This document shows positions 24,039-33,733 of a DNA stretch of 64,000 bases, piece by piece. Every line of letters starts with the position of its first letter. Position 1 is the stretch's first letter. The translations under genes and the position numbers were made by a program. The notes beneath the pieces were generated by a model, which saw only the letters and a program-made list of their open reading frames with translations, was not told the DNA's origin and searched no databases. The stretch covers positions 62,001-126,000 of the forward strand of contig NZ_VINQ01000009.1 in NCBI RefSeq assembly GCF_008369105.1, written 5' to 3'. The DNA is from Aquicoccus porphyridii. GTDB lineage: Bacteria; Pseudomonadota; Alphaproteobacteria; Rhodobacterales; Rhodobacteraceae.

Positions 24039-25205
24039 ATGTCAGGTTCAGATTTAGCCCCCCTTTCTGGCAAACTCATAGTTGCGCTGGAACAGGCAGT
24101 CGCCGCGCCTTTTTGCTCCTCGCGACTGGCCGATGCCGGCGCGCGCGTGATCAAGATCGAACGCAAGGGCACAGGCGATTTCGCCCGCGCCTACGATACC
24201 GCCGCCAATGGTGAAAGCGCCTATTTCACATGGCTGAACCGAGGGAAAGAATCGGTCGCCCTGGATATTAAAGCCGGCGAGGACCGGGAAATCCTGCTCA
24301 GGATGCTGGAAAACGCGGATGTGTTTATTCAAAACCTGCTGCCGGGCGCGCTGGTCAAGCTTGGGCTCGATTCCGCCACGCTGCGAGAGAGGTTCCCGCG
24401 TCTCGTGACCTGCGACATCACCGGATACGGTGAGGACGGTCCGATGCGCAATGCCAAGGCCTATGATCTTCTGGTGCAATGCGAAAGCGGTCTGGCATCG
24501 GTGACCGGCACGGCGGACGGACCGGGGCGGGTTGGCGTTTCCGTCTGCGATATTGCCACCGGTATGACAGCCCATGCCGGAATTTGCGAAGCACTTGTCG
24601 GGCGTGATCGCACCGGCAAGGGCAGCGGTGTTTCGGTGGCAATGTTTGACGTGATGGCCGACTGGATGTCGGTTCCGCTGCTATATCACGATTACCTTGG
24701 CAAGCCGACACCCCGTGTCGGACTGAACCACACGGTCATCTGCCCGTACGGGGCCTATGCGTGCAAGGACGGTCAGCTTGTCGTCATTACCGTGCAGCAC
24801 AGCGGCGAATGGCAACGGTTCTGTGAACACATACTGGGCGACGCGCCTCTGGCAACCGACCCCCGGTTTCACGACAACACGGCGCGAATTGAAAACAAGC
24901 CCGCGCTCGAAGCGCTCATCAAGGCCGTGTTCTCCTCTCATGACCGCGCCGAGATGCTGAAGCGGCTTGACGCTGCGGGCATTGCCTCCGGGGCCGTGAA
25001 CGACGTGGCGACCCTGTCCGATCACCCTCAGCTTGACCGGTCCGTGATTGGCACACCCTCCGGCGAGATCAAGGTCCCGACACCCCCGATCCGGCGCAGC
25101 GTCGGCGAAACGACACTGGGCCCCTGCCCGGCCTTCGATGCGGAAGGCAAAGCCCTTCGCGCCGAGTTCTACCCTCGTTCAAAAAAAGGTTGGGCAACTA
25201 AATGA
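24039..25205 (+). CDS. CaiB/BaiF family III CoA-transferase
   Basis: 388 residues with the transferase motif AKAYDLLVQCESGLASVTG, whose D143 matches the catalytic Asp of formyl-CoA transferase-type enzymes that forms an aspartyl-CoA anhydride intermediate. It would move CoA between an acyl-CoA donor and a carboxylate. The ATG at 24039 is preferred; a TTG reading from 23976 would run through the operator. Its stop overlaps the start of a second CoA-transferase (ATGA, 25202-25205), suggesting two co-translated, possibly heteromeric subunits. Confidence 0.87.
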   Translation: MSGSDLAPLSGKLIVALEQAVAAPFCSSRLADAGARVIKIERKGTGDFARAYDTAANGESAYFTWLNRGKESVALDIKAGEDREILLRMLENADVFIQNLLPGALVKLGLDSATLRERFPRLVTCDITGYGEDGPMRNAKAYDLLVQCESGLASVTGTADGPGRVGVSVCDIATGMTAHAGICEALVGRDRTGKGSGVSVAMFDVMADWMSVPLLYHDYLGKPTPRVGLNHTVICPYGAYACKDGQLVVITVQHSGEWQRFCEHILGDAPLATDPRFHDNTARIENKPALEALIKAVFSSHDRAEMLKRLDAAGIASGAVNDVATLSDHPQLDRSVIGTPSGEIKVPTPPIRRSVGETTLGPCPAFDAEGKALRAEFYPRSKKGWATK

Positions 25206-26368
25206 CCGCTGAGAAAAAACCCGCGATCCTTCAAGGCGTGAAGATCGTGGATCTGACTTCGGTCGTTTTCGGACCTTTGGCGACGCAAATGCTGGGCGAT
25301 CTGGGGGCCGATGTGATCAAGGTGGAAGGCCCAGAGGGCGATCTTCTTCGCCAGGTCCAGCCATCACGCAACAAACTGATGGGCGCCGCTTTTCTGGGTA
25401 CCAACCGTAACAAGCGCAGTGTCGTACTCGATCTGAAGACGCAGACCGGTCGGGATCGATTGCGCAAGCTGCTTATCGATGCCGACGTGATGATTTCAAG
25501 CATACGGCCTGCGGCGCTAGCCAGATTGTCTCTCGATCCCGAAACCCTACGCCAGGAAAATCCGAACCTGATCACGGTATCTGCCACTGGATTCGGGCAG
25601 GACGGACCCTATGCCGCCCGACCCGCGTTCGACGATGCCGTCCAGTCGGTTTCCGGGTTAGCTAGCCTGGCAACATTGCGCGATCCCGAAGCGCCGCCCG
25701 CATATGCCCCTACGATTCTAGCCGACAAGCTTGGCGGCGTGACGGCCGCCTATGCCGTGATGGGAGCCCTGTTCCACCGCGAGCGTACGGGAGAAGCCCA
25801 GCATGTCGAGGTGCCGATGTTTGAGACGCTGGCCGCCTTCCTGCTGGCCGAACATCTGGATGGTGCCACCTTCGAAGAGACCCCGCAGGATTTCGGCTAT
25901 GCCCGGATGCTGGTTCCGCATAGGCGTCCGGTTAAGACGGCAGATGGATATATCACAATTCTGCCCTACACCAACGTACAATGGGCGCGGTTCTTCAAGG
26001 CGGTCGGGCGCGATGACATGATCGACCACGTCTGGGTCACTGACATGGACACCCGTAGCCGCAACATCGGCGCTGTATACGATATGGTGGCGCAGATTGC
26101 CCTAACTCGGACAACAGATGACTGGCTTGCCCTGATGGAGAATGCCGACATACCCGCCATGCCGGTGCGCAACCTGTCGGATTTGCCGAACGATCCCCAT
26201 CTTGCCGCGACCGGGTTCTTTCAACAGATTGATCACCCAACCGAAGGTGCGATCTGGACGACACGCCCGCCGATACGATTCTCGGCAACGCCGGCGCGGC
26301 ATGATCACCGCCCTGCCCCTCGACTGGGGGAGCACAGCGAAGATATCCTCGGGCCGGGAGAAGAATAA
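25202..26368 (+). CDS. CaiB/BaiF family III CoA-transferase, second of tandem pair
   Basis: 388 residues. The motif ARPAFDDAVQSVSGLASLA carries the predicted catalytic Asp at 144 (AFD). The N-terminal ILQGVKIVDLTSVVFGPLAT and CoA-binding segments are intact. It overlaps the upstream paralogue by 4 bp. The two share family but not close sequence, so they may be a heterodimer or two transferases with different acceptors. It converges on the acyl-CoA dehydrogenase gene ending at 26389, with only 20 bp between stops and no clear terminator. Confidence 0.87.
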   Translation: MTAEKKPAILQGVKIVDLTSVVFGPLATQMLGDLGADVIKVEGPEGDLLRQVQPSRNKLMGAAFLGTNRNKRSVVLDLKTQTGRDRLRKLLIDADVMISSIRPAALARLSLDPETLRQENPNLITVSATGFGQDGPYAARPAFDDAVQSVSGLASLATLRDPEAPPAYAPTILADKLGGVTAAYAVMGALFHRERTGEAQHVEVPMFETLAAFLLAEHLDGATFEETPQDFGYARMLVPHRRPVKTADGYITILPYTNVQWARFFKAVGRDDMIDHVWVTDMDTRSRNIGAVYDMVAQIALTRTTDDWLALMENADIPAMPVRNLSDLPNDPHLAATGFFQQIDHPTEGAIWTTRPPIRFSATPARHDHRPAPRLGEHSEDILGPGEE

Positions 26369-26388
26369 CCCCCCCGGCACCGAACGGA

Positions 26389-27546
26389 TCAAACATCCAT
26401 CGAACGTGCGATCAGTTCCTTCATGATCTCGTTGGTGCCGCCATAGATCATCTGGACCCGGCTGTCGGCATAAAGGCGCGCGATCGGGTATTCCATCATG
26501 AAACCATAACCGCCGTGCAGTTGCAGGCATTCATGCATGACCTCGTTTTGCGTCTGGCTGCCCCACCATTTCGCCATCGAGGCCGTGGCCGCATCAAGTT
26601 CGCCCTTTTCGAGGCGCACGAGCCCGTCATTGACGAAGGTGCGCAGCAATTCGGCCTTGGTCTTGCATTCCGCCAATTTGAAGCGTGTGTTCTGGAAATC
26701 CATGATGCGGTTACCAAATGCCTTGCGGTCCTGTACATATTTCACAGTTTCATCGATGGCAAAGTCAATGAAGCCTAGCGCGGTAACGCCAATCATCAGC
26801 CGTTCCCAAAGGAGCTGCTTCATCAACTGGTAGAAACCTTGCCCTTCTTCCGGGCCAAGCAGGTTCGCCGTAGGCACGCGCACATCCTCGAAGAACAACT
26901 CAGCCGTATCCGATCCCTTCATGCCCAACTTCTTCAGGTTCCGTCCCCTACGAAAGCCTTCGGCGTCCTCGGTTTCCAGAACGATCAGCGAAACGCCCTT
27001 GGCGCCAGCGTTACGGTCGGTCTTTGCCACGACGACAACCAGATCGGCTGTATGTCCGTTGGTGATGAAGATCTTCGAGCCGTTGATCTTGTAATGGTTG
27101 CCATCCTTTTCCGCATGGGTCTGGACGTTCTGGAGGTCAGAGCCCGTTCCTGGCTCGGTCATCGCGATCGCCGCGACACTGTCGCCGCTGACCAGCTTCG
27201 GCAACCACTTTTTCTTCTGTTCTTCGCTGCCATAGGCGTTGATATAATGGATTACGATGGACTGGATGCCATAGCCCCAACCCGTGTCACCGGTGCGCCC
27301 TTGCTCGTAAACGGTAATCGCATCGAACCCGATGCCGCCACCGAACCCGCCATATTCTTCGGCAATCGAGCCACCCATGACACCCTGTTGACCGACTGTT
27401 TTCCAGAAGTCGCGGTCAACAATGCCCTGCTCCGCCCATTTTTCGATGTTTGGAGCCATTTCGGCATCAAAAAGCTTGCGTGTGCTATCCGCGAACATCT
27501 TGTGTTCATCTGCGGCCCAGGCCGAACTATTCGTAATCAGAGACAT
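26389..27546 (-). CDS. Acyl-CoA dehydrogenase
   Basis: 385 residues (a start at 27558 is also possible). Typical ACAD segments are visible: IAMTEPGTGSDLQNVQTHA, GSKIFITNGHTADLVVVVAKT, QLHGGYGFMMEYPIARLYAD and MIYGGTNEIMKELIARSM. The base position has G instead of E, so this belongs with enzymes whose catalytic Glu lies elsewhere, as in long-chain/isovaleryl types. It is monocistronic on the minus strand, with an operator copy at 27584-27597 38 bp upstream. Sequence and size are very like general fatty acyl-CoA dehydrogenases (FadE5-like). Confidence 0.9.
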   Translation of the reverse strand: MSLITNSSAWAADEHKMFADSTRKLFDAEMAPNIEKWAEQGIVDRDFWKTVGQQGVMGGSIAEEYGGFGGGIGFDAITVYEQGRTGDTGWGYGIQSIVIHYINAYGSEEQKKKWLPKLVSGDSVAAIAMTEPGTGSDLQNVQTHAEKDGNHYKINGSKIFITNGHTADLVVVVAKTDRNAGAKGVSLIVLETEDAEGFRRGRNLKKLGMKGSDTAELFFEDVRVPTANLLGPEEGQGFYQLMKQLLWERLMIGVTALGFIDFAIDETVKYVQDRKAFGNRIMDFQNTRFKLAECKTKAELLRTFVNDGLVRLEKGELDAATASMAKWWGSQTQNEVMHECLQLHGGYGFMMEYPIARLYADSRVQMIYGGTNEIMKELIARSMDV

Positions 27547-27583
27547 TTTGGAATCCATTCCTAAGGTTGGTATTGCCATAAAT

Positions 27584-27597
27584 CTAACATCTGTTAT
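27584..27597. promoter_or_regulatory. Operator copy 4
   Basis: CTAACATCTGTTAT differs from the palindrome consensus only at the last base. It lies 38 bp before the dehydrogenase start at 27546 and about 200 bp before the divergent thiolase at 27794, so control of the thiolase is less certain. Confidence 0.62.
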
Positions 27598-27793
27598 TTT
27601 TTCGGCAATGGCCCAGTCTCAAGGCAAACGCCGCGTTATTTTGCTCGAGACGGCTTTCCTGAACTGGCGCGGTATCAACTTCCTACTCCCAGGCAAGTTC
27701 CACCAAGGCACCGAACGCGCAGGTCAGGGTAACGGGCTGACACTGGGCAGTACACGGCCTGCGTGACGCAAAAAATGAAGAACCGGAGTGAAA

Positions 27794-28969
27794 ATGAAAG
27801 ATATCGTAGTATTGGATGGTGTGCGAACAGCCATCGGAACCTTTGGCGGCTCTCTTTCGGGCACGTCTCCGATCGAACTGGGTAGCATAGTGGCGAAAGA
27901 GGCGCTTGCGCGTTCAGGTGTCGAAGGCAAGCAGGTTGGAAACGTTGTTTTTGGCCATGTTATTAACACAGAGCCGCGCGACATGTATCTTAGCCGCGCG
28001 GCGTCTATTGCCGCTGGCGTGCCAGAAAAGGCGCCCGCAATGAACGTCAATCGGCTCTGCGGTTCTGGGCTACAGGCTATTGTGTCAGCGGCGCAGTCGC
28101 TGATGCTGGGTGATGCAACAATGGCTCTTGCCGGTGGCAGCGAAAGCATGAGCCGCTCGCCCTATATCGTGCCAGCCATTCGCTGGGGGCAGAAAATGGG
28201 TGACACGGGTGCAACTGACATGATGCTCGGCGCGTTGAACTGTCCGTTTGGCACCGGGCATATGGGCGTAACAGCGGAAAACGTCGCCGCCGAATACGAC
28301 ATCACGCGCGAAGCTCAGGATGCGTTTGCCCTTCAAAGCCAGGAGCGCGCTCTGAACGCGCTCAAAGAGGGGTATTTCAAATCCCAGATCGTTCCCGTCG
28401 AGGTCAAGGTCAAACGCAACACTGCTTCTTTTGACACCGATGAACACCCCAAGGCGAGCACAGTTGAAATGCTCGGCAAACTGCGTCCGGCCTTCCAGAA
28501 GGATGGCACCGTGACGGCGGGGAATGCTTCGGGTCTCAATGATGGGGCCGCCGCAGTTGTGCTGGCCACGGCAGATGCTGCATCAGATGCAGGGTTGAAA
28601 CCGCGCGCACGCCTGCTTGGATATCATGTTGCAGGAGTACGCCCGGACATCATGGGAATCGGGCCAATTCCGGCTGTCGAAGGACTTTTGAAACGTACAG
28701 GCCTGACAATTTCTGATTTCGACGTCATCGAGTCAAACGAAGCCTTCGCGGCTCAGGCTTTGGCCGTGAGTAAAACTCTTGGTCTGGATGGCAACAAGGT
28801 GAACCCCAACGGCGGCGCAATTGCTCTCGGACATCCTATCGGGGCGTCGGGGGCCATAATCTTTGTCAAAGCGCTCTACGAGCTGGAGCGTACCGGCGCA
28901 AAACGCGCGCTGATTACCATGTGTATCGGTGGTGGGCAGGGGATTGCCCTAGCCATAGAAGCCATATGA
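27794..28969 (+). CDS. Acetyl-CoA C-acyltransferase (thiolase II type)
   Basis: 391-residue classical thiolase. Catalytic residues stand at the textbook positions: C89 ([12 protein letters not shown]), H347 (GHPIGASG) and C377 (MCIGGGQG). It cleaves 3-ketoacyl-CoA with CoA or, in reverse, condenses two acetyl-CoA. I chose the ATG at 27794 with GGAG 5 bp upstream, although a GTG at 27788 is in frame. Codon choice looks a little less GC-biased than neighbours (inspection only). It stands alone between divergent ACAD and convergent ETF genes and could supply the final thiolysis for the whole island. Confidence 0.93.
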   Translation: MKDIVVLDGVRTAIGTFGGSLSGTSPIELGSIVAKEALARSGVEGKQVGNVVFGHVINTEPRDMYLSRAASIAAGVPEKAPAMNVNRLCGSGLQAIVSAAQSLMLGDATMALAGGSESMSRSPYIVPAIRWGQKMGDTGATDMMLGALNCPFGTGHMGVTAENVAAEYDITREAQDAFALQSQERALNALKEGYFKSQIVPVEVKVKRNTASFDTDEHPKASTVEMLGKLRPAFQKDGTVTAGNASGLNDGAAAVVLATADAASDAGLKPRARLLGYHVAGVRPDIMGIGPIPAVEGLLKRTGLTISDFDVIESNEAFAAQALAVSKTLGLDGNKVNPNGGAIALGHPIGASGAIIFVKALYELERTGAKRALITMCIGGGQGIALAIEAI

Positions 28970-29035
28970 ATTAGAGTCTATGGGCACCTCAAAAAAGCGG
29001 TTCCCTTTCAATTAGTAACAAGATGAGCATACAAA

Positions 29036-29059
29036 AAGGCCCGCCGGATGGCGGGCCTT
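29036..29059 (-). terminator. Rho-independent terminator of etfBA (possibly bidirectional)
   Basis: AAGGCCCGCC and GGCGGGCCTT make a 10-bp stem with a GGAT loop. On the minus strand it is followed by a T-run (AAAAA on plus at 29033-29037), 22 bp after the etfA stop. It also lies 66 bp beyond the thiolase stop on plus. Confidence 0.85.
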
Positions 29060-29081
29060 CTCGCATTTGATGTGACGCAAT

Positions 29082-30008
29082 TTACAGTGCGTCAGTCAGG
29101 GCCGGGACGGCCTCGAACAGGTCGGCGACCAGGCCGAAGTCAGCAACCTGGAAAATCGGTGCTTCTTCGTCCTTGTTGATCGCGACGATGATCTTCGAGT
29201 CCTTCATGCCAGCCAGGTGTTGGATGGCGCCCGAGATGCCAACGGCGACATACAGTTCGGGGGCAACAACCTTGCCGGTTTGACCCACCTGCCAGTCGTT
29301 CGGGGCGTAGCCCGAGTCGACAGCAGCGCGCGAAGCCCCAACGGCGGCGCCCAGCTTGTCAGCCAGCTTCTCGATCAGGGCAAAATCCTCTTCAGATCCG
29401 ACGCCACGGCCACCGGACACGACCACGCCGGCCGAGGTCAGCTCGGGGCGGTCCGATGCGGCAACCTTGTCTTCGACCCATTCGGACAGGCCGGGGTTGT
29501 CGGCAGCACCGATGGTTTCGACTGCGGCCGAGCCGCCTTCGCCAGCGGCATCAAAGGTCGAGGTGCGGAAGGTGATGACCTTGGTCGTATCCAAAGATTT
29601 GACGGTTTGCACGGCGTTGCCGGCATAGATAGGGCGTTCGAACGTGTCTGCATCGACAACGCCAGAGGCGTCCGAAATCACCATCACGTCCAGCAGCGCA
29701 GCAACGCGCGGCATGACGTTCTTGGCGTCGGTCGTGGCGGGTGCCACGATGTGCGAATAGTCACCGGCCAGCGACACGATCAGCGCGGCGGTGGGTTCCG
29801 CCATGCGGTGACCCAGCGACGCATCTTCAGCGACCAACACCTTGGCGACACCGTCGATCTTGGCGGCGGCTTCGCCAGCTGCGGCGGCGGAAGCACCCGC
29901 GGCCAGAACGGTCACGTCGCCCAGTGCCCGGGCGGCGGTGACGGCTTTGGCGGTGGCGTCCAGCGCCAGTTCACCATTGTTGACTTCGGCGAGTAGAAGA
30001 ACAGCCAT
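29082..30008 (-). CDS. etfA: Electron transfer flavoprotein alpha subunit
   Basis: 308 residues. EtfA/FixB with the N-terminal domain I and the C-terminal FAD-binding domain: [39 protein letters not shown] and the terminal [21 protein letters not shown] (in two blocks). It binds FAD and, with EtfB, carries electrons from acyl-CoA dehydrogenases to ETF:ubiquinone oxidoreductase. The start overlaps the etfB stop by one base. Placed amid the island's ACAD genes, it would serve all of them; it may equally be the cell's general ETF, since many Rhodobacterales have a single etfBA locus. Confidence 0.95.
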   Translation of the reverse strand: MAVLLLAEVNNGELALDATAKAVTAARALGDVTVLAAGASAAAAGEAAAKIDGVAKVLVAEDASLGHRMAEPTAALIVSLAGDYSHIVAPATTDAKNVMPRVAALLDVMVISDASGVVDADTFERPIYAGNAVQTVKSLDTTKVITFRTSTFDAAGEGGSAAVETIGAADNPGLSEWVEDKVAASDRPELTSAGVVVSGGRGVGSEEDFALIEKLADKLGAAVGASRAAVDSGYAPNDWQVGQTGKVVAPELYVAVGISGAIQHLAGMKDSKIIVAINKDEEAPIFQVADFGLVADLFEAVPALTDAL

Positions 30009-30766
30009 TACACAGCCCCCGCTTCTTTGAGTTTCGAAACCAGCTCGTCAACCGAGCCGACGATGATGCCGGGGGCACGTGTTGCCGGCTCGGTCGTTTT
30101 GACCACTTCAAGACGCGGCGAAGTGTCGACGCCGTAATCGGCGGCGGTTTTTTCGTCCAGCGGCTTCTTCTTGGCCTTCATGATGTTGGGCAGCGAAGCG
30201 TAACGCGGTTCGTTCAGGCGCAGGTCCACGGTGACGATTGCAGGCATGTTGACCTTGATGGTCTGCAAACCGCCGTCGACCTCGCGGGTCACCACGGCCT
30301 TGTCGCCGTCGATGTCCAGTTCCGAGGCGAAGGTGCCTTGCGACCACCCCAACAGCGCCGACAGCATCTGGCCGGTGGCGTTCATGTCGTTGTCGATGGC
30401 CTGCTTGCCGGCCAGGACCAGACCCGGCTGCTCTTCGTCGACAATGGCTTTCAGGATCTTGGCCACGGCCAGCGGTTCGATGTCGGTGTGGACGTCATCG
30501 GCGGCGTTAACCAAAATGGCGCGATCCGCGCCCATGGCCAAAGCGGTGCGCAGGGTCTCTTGCGCTTGCTTCACACCGATCGAGACGACGACGACCTCGT
30601 CTGCCTTGTCGGCTTCTTTCAGGCGGATGGCCTCTTCGACGGCGATCTCGTCAAAGGGGTTCATCGACATCTTAACGTTGGCAAGATCGACACCGCTTCC
30701 GTCCGCTTTGACGCGCACTTTCACGTTGTAGTCGATCACGCGTTTGACAGGCACAAGCACCTTCAT
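30008..30766 (-). CDS. etfB: Electron transfer flavoprotein beta subunit
   Basis: 252 residues, start [18 protein letters not shown], followed by the ETF beta signature region [28 protein letters not shown] and [21 protein letters not shown] (the recognition-loop side). It binds AMP and docks with acyl-CoA dehydrogenases. It lies upstream of etfA, coupled by a TAA/ATG overlap. GGAGACC precedes the ATG at 30766. A small palindrome at 30801-30814 sits 35 bp upstream, at the end of the crotonase gene. Confidence 0.95.
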   Translation of the reverse strand: MKVLVPVKRVIDYNVKVRVKADGSGVDLANVKMSMNPFDEIAVEEAIRLKEADKADEVVVVSIGVKQAQETLRTALAMGADRAILVNAADDVHTDIEPLAVAKILKAIVDEEQPGLVLAGKQAIDNDMNATGQMLSALLGWSQGTFASELDIDGDKAVVTREVDGGLQTIKVNMPAIVTVDLRLNEPRYASLPNIMKAKKKPLDEKTAADYGVDTSPRLEVVKTTEPATRAPGIIVGSVDELVSKLKEAGAV

Positions 30767-30800
30767 CTACGGTCTCCTTGGGTTGTTAGATACGGTTTCT

Positions 30801-30814
30801 ACCGACCTATCGGT
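30801..30814. promoter_or_regulatory. Possible small operator upstream of etfBA
   Basis: ACCGACCTATCGGT is an inverted repeat (ACCGA/TCGGT) in the 40-bp gap before etfB, overlapping the stop codon of the crotonase gene at 30807. It differs from the CTAAC-N4-GTTAG operator. It may be chance, or a site for a separate regulator of etfBA. Confidence 0.25.
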
Positions 30815-31604
30815 CGTTGAATTCGGGCTTTCTTTTCTCGGAGAACGCTTTCATGGCCTCTGGAAAATCATGCGCACACAGCAAAACGCTTTGGGCATCG
30901 CGCTCGATGTCCAGCGCCTCCAGATAGCTGCACTCCGCCGCGGCACGCATCACGCGCTTGGCGGTCTGAATGCCGAACATCGGGTGTGGGGCGATCTCGT
31001 GGGCAATTTCCAGAGCGCGTTGCTCGACCTGGTCGGGGGGTACGCATTCTTCGACAACTCGCAGTTCCCTGGCGGTGCGCCCGTCTATTTCACGACCTGT
31101 GAGAACAAGCATCCGCGCCACGCCCGCACCGGCACGCTGCTGAAGCAGCCAGCTCGAGCCGGTGTCGGGACAGCCGCCGACGCGCGCAAAAACTTCGCAC
31201 AACCGGGCATCTTCGGCGGCTACGACGATATCCGCAGACAGCGCCAGGCTGAGACCCGCACCAAATGCCACCCCGCATACAGCAGAAATCAGAGGCTTCC
31301 GAAACAGATAGGCCGCGCGTCCGCCATCGTGAACCCGGTCGACCATTTCCGATGTCGCCCTTGCGCCTTTCGCGATTTCAGCCTGAAATCCAACGAGATC
31401 GCCGCCGCTGCTGAAATGATCGCCGCCTGTCATGACAACGACGCGGATTACATCATCCTGTTCAGCCTCGCGCAGGAGCGCCACCAGTTCTTCGACGAAC
31501 CCGATGCTGTAAGGGTTGCGTTTTGCCGGCTGAAGAAAACGCAATATTCCGACAGGCCCATCCCTGTCCAGACGAATAAGGTCAGTCATTCCAATCTCCA
31601 TCAT
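30807..31604 (-). CDS. Enoyl-CoA hydratase/isomerase (crotonase family)
   Basis: 265 residues. Oxyanion-hole segments are HFSSGGDLVGF and CGVAFGAGLSLALSADIV; the active-site stretch reads LCEVFARVGGCPDTGSSWLL, with an Asp rather than the second hydratase Glu, as in 2-(1,2-epoxy)acyl or cyclohexenoyl-type crotonases. The C-terminus AFSEKRKPEFNDR is standard. Its ATG overlaps the stop of the crotonase upstream (31601-31604), and it is the last gene of the transporter module B operon. Confidence 0.88.
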   Translation of the reverse strand: MMEIGMTDLIRLDRDGPVGILRFLQPAKRNPYSIGFVEELVALLREAEQDDVIRVVVMTGGDHFSSGGDLVGFQAEIAKGARATSEMVDRVHDGGRAAYLFRKPLISAVCGVAFGAGLSLALSADIVVAAEDARLCEVFARVGGCPDTGSSWLLQQRAGAGVARMLVLTGREIDGRTARELRVVEECVPPDQVEQRALEIAHEIAPHPMFGIQTAKRVMRAAAECSYLEALDIERDAQSVLLCAHDFPEAMKAFSEKRKPEFNDR

Positions 31605-32377
31605 GTACCCGTCCAGACCGGCGCTCGTTTTTCGGCGAATGCCCTGGGGCCCTCAATCGCGTCGTTGCTGGCGTATACAACCTCGTGCAGGCGCTTACCC
31701 TCTTCGAGGCCACCCGCACAGCCCAGGTCCATGGTTGCGCGAACGCCGCCCTTGGCAGCGATCACCGAAAGCGGGGCCCCGCTGGCTATGCGTTTGGCAA
31801 GGTCGAATGCCCGTGCGCGAACGGCATCGGGGGAGTCCTCGATATAGTTGGTGAACCCGTACTCATGTAGCCGCTCGATCGGCATCAGGTCTCCGGTCAG
31901 CAGGATTTCCATAAGGATGGGCTGCGGTAGCATGGTCAGTGCCGGCGAAGCCCAAGGCGATCCGCGACCGATCTTCACCTCGGTAATGCCAACCTTGGTC
32001 CCCTTGAGTCCGACCCGCAAATCGCAATTCAGCGTCAGCATCATGCCGCCCGCCATCAGCGACCCCGTCATCGCCGCGATAATCGGCTTCTTGCAGGCGC
32101 GCATGGTCTCGTGAAATGGATCGCGCATTTTTGACAGGATATCGACGCCTTCGTCGCGCGCGATTTGCGTAGCTTCCTTGAGGTCCAGCCCGGCGCTGAA
32201 AACACCGCAATCGGCCGAGGTCAGTATGGCCACACGAACGCTGTCGTCCGCCTCGATCTTTTCCCAGGCTTCCGTCAGCCCGTTCGTCGCGGCCACGGAA
32301 AGCGCGTTCTTGCGTTCGGGCCGATTGATACAGACGGTCGCAATGCCGTCTTCGATTTTCACATCAATTGGGCTCAT
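31601..32377 (-). CDS. Enoyl-CoA hydratase/isomerase (crotonase family)
   Basis: 258 residues with CINRPERKNALSVAA, GVFSAGLDLKEA and TGSLMAGGMMLTLNCDLRV as the crotonase active-site loops. The Glu-containing segment GITEVKIGRGSPWASP replaces the usual LGT.PGAGG loop. It is coupled to the following crotonase by a 4-bp overlap; two unequal crotonases in tandem suggest either two reactions or a mixed hexamer. It follows the SBP gene after a strong hairpin, so its level may be lower than that of the SBPs. Confidence 0.88.
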   Translation of the reverse strand: MSPIDVKIEDGIATVCINRPERKNALSVAATNGLTEAWEKIEADDSVRVAILTSADCGVFSAGLDLKEATQIARDEGVDILSKMRDPFHETMRACKKPIIAAMTGSLMAGGMMLTLNCDLRVGLKGTKVGITEVKIGRGSPWASPALTMLPQPILMEILLTGDLMPIERLHEYGFTNYIEDSPDAVRARAFDLAKRIASGAPLSVIAAKGGVRATMDLGCAGGLEEGKRLHEVVYASNDAIEGPRAFAEKRAPVWTGT

Positions 32378-32418
32378 GATACCTGCTTCGTTTTAACTGG
32401 AGACATTCTAGTGCGAAG

Positions 32419-32448
32419 CTTCCCCGCGACATGTTTGCCGCGGGGAAG
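32419..32448 (-). terminator. Hairpin after the first-listed module B SBP gene
   Basis: CTTCCCCGCG and CGCGGGGAAG pair over 10 bp around a 10-base loop, 7 bp beyond the SBP stop in the direction of transcription. No T-run follows on the minus strand, so RNA protection or partial termination before the crotonase genes is more likely than full termination. Confidence 0.68.
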
Positions 32449-32455
32449 TTCCTGC

Positions 32456-33706
32456 TTATTCGACAGAGAACGACTTGGAACTGTGCTTGATGACTTCCCA
32501 CACAACGTCGAGATAGTCGGCGCTCCAGTCGGTCAGCGGAACCCAGGTTTCGCCATTCCACTGTTCGACTCGGGTCTTGCCGCCACCGCCGTGGTCTTCA
32601 CCGGTTACGGTCACCGGGGCCATGACGCCGTCGCCATCGAAGTTCTCGATCGATTCATAGGCAGCCTTCATGCTTTCCGGTGTGATCGGCCAACCGTTTT
32701 CGGTAATCGCGATACGCGCAGCTTCAAAACCGACCGAGTAGATGGCCATGCCCGTGTTGTAGTACACGTCGTGAACCAAGCTCTCGGGACCGCTGCCCTT
32801 GCCATTGGCATAGTAGGTGTCCAGCATCGTCTTGACGATCGGAACCTCCTGACCACCGGCCACGTTGGTACCACGCAGGATGCCTTTTGCCTCTGCAGCG
32901 CCAATGTTGGCGATGTCGACTTCGTTCAGCCAGTTGACCGACAGGTAACGGTCGATCGGGAAGCGGTTGCGGCGCATTTCCTTGGAGGCGACCACGTGTC
33001 CGCCCGCCAGAAGCCAGCTGATCACGTAATCTGGCTTATCACGGCGGATATTGCTCCATGCGCCGGCTTGATCCGACCCGGGGAGCGGCACAGGATAAAG
33101 CTCCAGCTCAAACCCTTCCTTTTCAGAAAGTGTTTTCAGGATCTCGATCGGTTCCTGACCGAAGGGATAGTCCAGATAGATGAACCCGATCTTTGCTTTG
33201 CTCAGATCACCGCCCATCTGGCCTTTGATGAAGGCGACATCGTTGGCGGCCTGCTGCCAATAAGTCGGACCAACCGGGAACACCCAGTCGAACACATCAC
33301 CGTCAACCGCGTCGCCGCGGCCAACGAAGGATTGCATCAGGACGTTTCCGTCCTTCATGGCCCGCGGCAGGACCGCGTTCGTGACGGGCGTGGAAAGAAA
33401 GTTGAAAAGGAAAACACCGTCACGCTTGAGCTGCTCATAGCATTCCACGCCACGTTGCGGTTCGTTGCCATGGTCGCGAATGATGATTTCAACCGGATGG
33501 CCTTCGATTCCACCGTTTTCGTTGGTGTACATCGCCAGGTCCTGGGCTGCCTGGGCCACCTGCGGTGAAATGAACGTGTACGATTTACTGAGGTCGAAGC
33601 AAAGTCCGAAGCGGATCGGCTCCTTGTCCTGCGCCGCAGCCACCGTCGCGCTTGTTGCCAATGCGGCAGTAAGGGCCACCGCCTTGATGTGCTGTTTGAT
33701 TTTCAT
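32456..33706 (-). CDS. Periplasmic substrate-binding protein, Liv-type, module B copy 2
   Basis: 416 residues. Signal peptide to about A25 (TVAAA|QD), then PIRFGLCFDLSKSYTFISPQ; the type I periplasmic-binding fold continues with IIRDHGNEPQRGVECYEQLKR and the C-terminal GEDHGGGGKTRVEQW. It is closely similar along its length to the SBP at 33801-35039 (for example both have DYPFGQEPIEIL and VNWLNEVDIANIGA/T), so the two are tandem duplicates. The start at 33706 has a GGGAGAGAGAG ribosome site; the longer upstream frame is not protein-like. It probably provides a second ligand specificity for the same membrane complex. Confidence 0.92.
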   Translation of the reverse strand: MKIKQHIKAVALTAALATSATVAAAQDKEPIRFGLCFDLSKSYTFISPQVAQAAQDLAMYTNENGGIEGHPVEIIIRDHGNEPQRGVECYEQLKRDGVFLFNFLSTPVTNAVLPRAMKDGNVLMQSFVGRGDAVDGDVFDWVFPVGPTYWQQAANDVAFIKGQMGGDLSKAKIGFIYLDYPFGQEPIEILKTLSEKEGFELELYPVPLPGSDQAGAWSNIRRDKPDYVISWLLAGGHVVASKEMRRNRFPIDRYLSVNWLNEVDIANIGAAEAKGILRGTNVAGGQEVPIVKTMLDTYYANGKGSGPESLVHDVYYNTGMAIYSVGFEAARIAITENGWPITPESMKAAYESIENFDGDGVMAPVTVTGEDHGGGGKTRVEQWNGETWVPLTDWSADYLDVVWEVIKHSSKSFSVE

Positions 33707-33733
33707 ATTCTCTCTCTCCCGTTGGTTGAGTTT

